Shown here: one piece after another, positions 5,304 through 6,429 of the stretch | How positions within the stretch are numbered: position 1 is the stretch's first letter | Layout of the letters: each line of letters begins with the position of its first letter | Assembly: GCA_945957335.1 (NCBI GenBank) | Contig: CAMFLJ010000223.1 | Coordinates: 1-6,429, forward strand | Origin: an uncultured Actinomycetes bacterium | GTDB lineage: Bacteria; Actinomycetota; Acidimicrobiia; Acidimicrobiales; Acidimicrobilacustridaceae | Reading direction: 5' to 3' | DNA: 6,429 nt | Notes under the pieces: generated by a model | Told to the model about the DNA's origin: nothing | Database searches by the model: none | The model's input: only the letters and a program-made list of their open reading frames with translations | Translations under genes and position numbers: made by a program

Positions 5304-6362
5304 CCCGCGGGGGTGCGACCCGGCCCATTCGACCAGCTCGTCGGCCCCCATCGTGTTGACGATCCGGTCGAGCTCGATGCCGTGGCGGGCGGCCTTGTCG
5401 CAGCCGTACACCTGCCACTCGAGCTGCCCGGGGGCGTGCGCGTCGGTGTCGATGGCCACCTTGCAGCCCCAGCTCAGGGCCAGCTCGAGCAGCTCGTCGG
5501 GCGGGTCCTGGCGCTCGGGGCGGCAGTTGATCTCCACCGCCGTGTCGAACTGGGCGCAGGCCGCGAAGACGAGCTCGGGGTCGAAGTGCGACTGCTTCCG
5601 GGCGACCTCGGGCTCGTCGCCGGGCATCGGCAAGCGGGCCCGCAACTTGCGCCCGGTGAGGTGGCCGAGGATGTCGACGTGGGGGTTGGCGGCGGCCAGC
5701 ACCATGCGGCGGGTCATGGCCTCGGCGTCCATCGACAGCTTCGAGTGCACGCTGGCCACGACGAGGTCGAGGCGGCCGAGCATGTCGTCCTGGCCGTCGA
5801 GGGCGCCGTCCTCGAGGATGTCGACCTCGATGCCCGTGAGCACCCGGAACGGCGCCAGCTCGACGTTGAGTCGCTCGATCTCGTCGAGCTGGGCCTCGAG
5901 CCGCTCGCGGTTGAGCCCGTGGGCCACCGTGAGGCGGGGGGAGTGGTCGGTCATCACCAGGTACTCGTGGCCGAGCGATGCCGCGGTGCGGGCCATCTCC
6001 GTGATGGAGGCGCCACCGTCGCTCCAGGTGGAGTGCACGTGGCAGTCGCCGCGCAGGGCCTCGCGGTAGGGGCGGCCCTCCTCGGTGAGGGGGAGCACCG
6101 AGGTGCGCTCGAGCTCGGCGAGCTTGGCCGGCACCTCGCCCCTGGCCGCGGCGGCGATCACCGAGCTGGTCGAGGGCCCGATGCCCGGCAGGTCCTGCAG
6201 CGTGCCGGCGGCGACGCGCTGCTCGAGCTCGCCGGGGGCCATGTCGTGCACCAGCTCGGCGGCGTGCTGGTAGGCCCGGACCTTCGAGGAGGGGGCCAGC
6301 GTGCGGTCGAGCAGGTAGACGACCCGGTCGAGGGCGGCGAGGACGTCGTCGGTGGCGCTCAC
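5301..6362 (-). CDS. PHP-domain phosphoesterase with PolX-like N-terminal HhH domain
   Basis: A 353-residue metal-dependent phosphoesterase, probably acting on DNA ends or nucleotides. Residues about 1-85 look like the 8-kDa domain of family X DNA polymerases: KVRAYQHAAELV (27-38) and the helix-hairpin-helix loop LPGIGPSTSSVI (58-69). The PHP domain follows from about 105, with the full nine-ligand set: His108 and His110 (HVH), Asp115, His140 (TDHS), Glu179 (GIEVD), His206 (SVHSKLS), His234 (ILGHLTGR), Asp307 and His309 (DTDAH). Bacterial PolX has fingers, palm and thumb between these two parts; here only a linker of about 20 residues remains, so it cannot polymerise. The start is GTG 6362, with a weak AGGGCGG six bases upstream; the genomic insert ends 20 bp beyond, so an earlier start cannot be fully excluded, although the N-terminus looks complete. 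It is the first visible gene of the minus-strand string, with bL37 12 nt downstream. The substrate is unknown: 3'-5' exonuclease, as in the PHP domain of PolX, or a histidinol-phosphatase-like activity are options. Confidence 0.9.
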   Translation of the reverse strand: MSATDDVLAALDRVVYLLDRTLAPSSKVRAYQHAAELVHDMAPGELEQRVAAGTLQDLPGIGPSTSSVIAAAARGEVPAKLAELERTSVLPLTEEGRPYREALRGDCHVHSTWSDGGASITEMARTAASLGHEYLVMTDHSPRLTVAHGLNRERLEAQLDEIERLNVELAPFRVLTGIEVDILEDGALDGQDDMLGRLDLVVASVHSKLSMDAEAMTRRMVLAAANPHVDILGHLTGRKLRARLPMPGDEPEVARKQSHFDPELVFAACAQFDTAVEINCRPERQDPPDELLELALSWGCKVAIDTDAHAPGQLEWQVYGCDKAARHGIELDRIVNTMGADELVEWAGSHPRG

Positions 6363-6382
6363 GGGGTGCCGCCCTGCAGGAG

Positions 6383-6429
6383 CTGTCTCTTATACACATC
6401 TGACGCTGCCGACGAAGAGGATAGTGTAG
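6383..6429 (+). other. Nextera i5-side sequencing adapter (artefact)
   Basis: Positions 6383-6401 are the reverse complement of the Tn5 mosaic end, 6402-6415 the complement of the read-1 primer tail, 6416-6423 (AGAGGATA) the complement of the S503/N503 index TATCCTCT, and 6424-6429 the first bases of the P5 complement. Genomic sequence ends at 6382. Minus-strand reading frames entering from here gain the false prefix MCIRDS. Confidence 0.98.

Noticed and set aside
5206..5328. ATG at 5328 as the peptidase start
   Set aside because: It would add 40 residues with no family resemblance, overlap the entire bL37-like gene and the PHP stop, and lie upstream of the TAGCAT box.
3220..6069. Plus-strand open frame of 949 codons opposite the peptidase and PHP genes
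   Set aside because: It is antisense to two genes with intact catalytic motifs, is made of Val/Gly/Ala/Arg-rich low-information sequence, and shows no recognisable domain. Long antisense frames are expected in high-GC DNA.
48..6382. Search for tRNA, rRNA, CRISPR array, riboswitch, phage or defence genes
   Set aside because: Nothing supporting any of these was seen. Coding genes fill nearly all of the insert, and the only gaps are 76, 36, 12 and 11 bp plus 20 bp before the PHP start.
3115..6399. One 1,094-codon minus-strand protein joining the PHP region to the peptidase
   Set aside because: Its first part is an out-of-frame reading of the PHP gene and begins inside the adapter (MCIRDS). Only the portion from about 5208 onward has peptidase sequence.
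29..6401. Inverted 19-bp ends resembling a Tn5-type transposon
   Set aside because: The inverted 19-bp repeats are the engineered mosaic ends of the sequencing library, joined to primer and index sequences. There is no transposase gene and no target duplication.

Overview
The window is a 6,335-bp piece of high-GC genomic DNA (positions 48-6382) flanked on both sides by untrimmed Nextera/Tn5 library adapters with complete index sequences (1-47 and 6383-6429). Both ends are therefore library artefacts, and the genes at the ends are cut by fragmentation, not by biology. The DNA looks actinobacterial: G/C fills most third codon positions, GTG starts are used, start codons lack Shine-Dalgarno sequences but follow TANNNT -10 boxes by 7-9 nt (leaderless transcripts), and there is a bL37-type mini ribosomal protein. 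I favour Acidimicrobiia or a relative, but that rests on general resemblance only.

Left half, plus strand: an MBOAT-family membrane O-acyltransferase (48-1479, missing only its first one to three codons) is followed after 76 bp by a membrane-anchored SGNH/DUF459-type protein (1556-2716). An MBOAT next to an SGNH protein is the layout of AlgI/AlgJ- or PatA/PatB-like systems that O-acylate envelope polysaccharides. The 76-bp gap holds a very C-rich tract, a 10-bp palindrome and a probable leaderless promoter.

Right half, minus strand, converging on the first pair: a PHP phosphoesterase with a PolX-like N-terminal domain (5301-6362), a 27-codon bL37-like ribosomal protein gene (5205-5288), a prolyl oligopeptidase (3115-5208) and queF (2753-3103). 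Spacing is very tight: 12-nt gap, 4-nt overlap, 11-nt gap. The genes are functionally unrelated (DNA repair or nucleic-acid hydrolysis, ribosome, peptide degradation, tRNA queuosine), so this is a compact housekeeping string and not a pathway operon. A 36-bp GC hairpin region separates the converging units.

No wholly new system was found. The most interesting signals are at gene boundaries. The TAG stop codons of the PHP and peptidase genes are also the first three bases of the -10 box of the next leaderless gene. The peptidase appears to start at CTG, overlapping the bL37 stop as CTGA and followed at once by five prolines encoded opposite a G-quadruplex motif. The bL37-like gene is short enough to be missed by ordinary gene calling.
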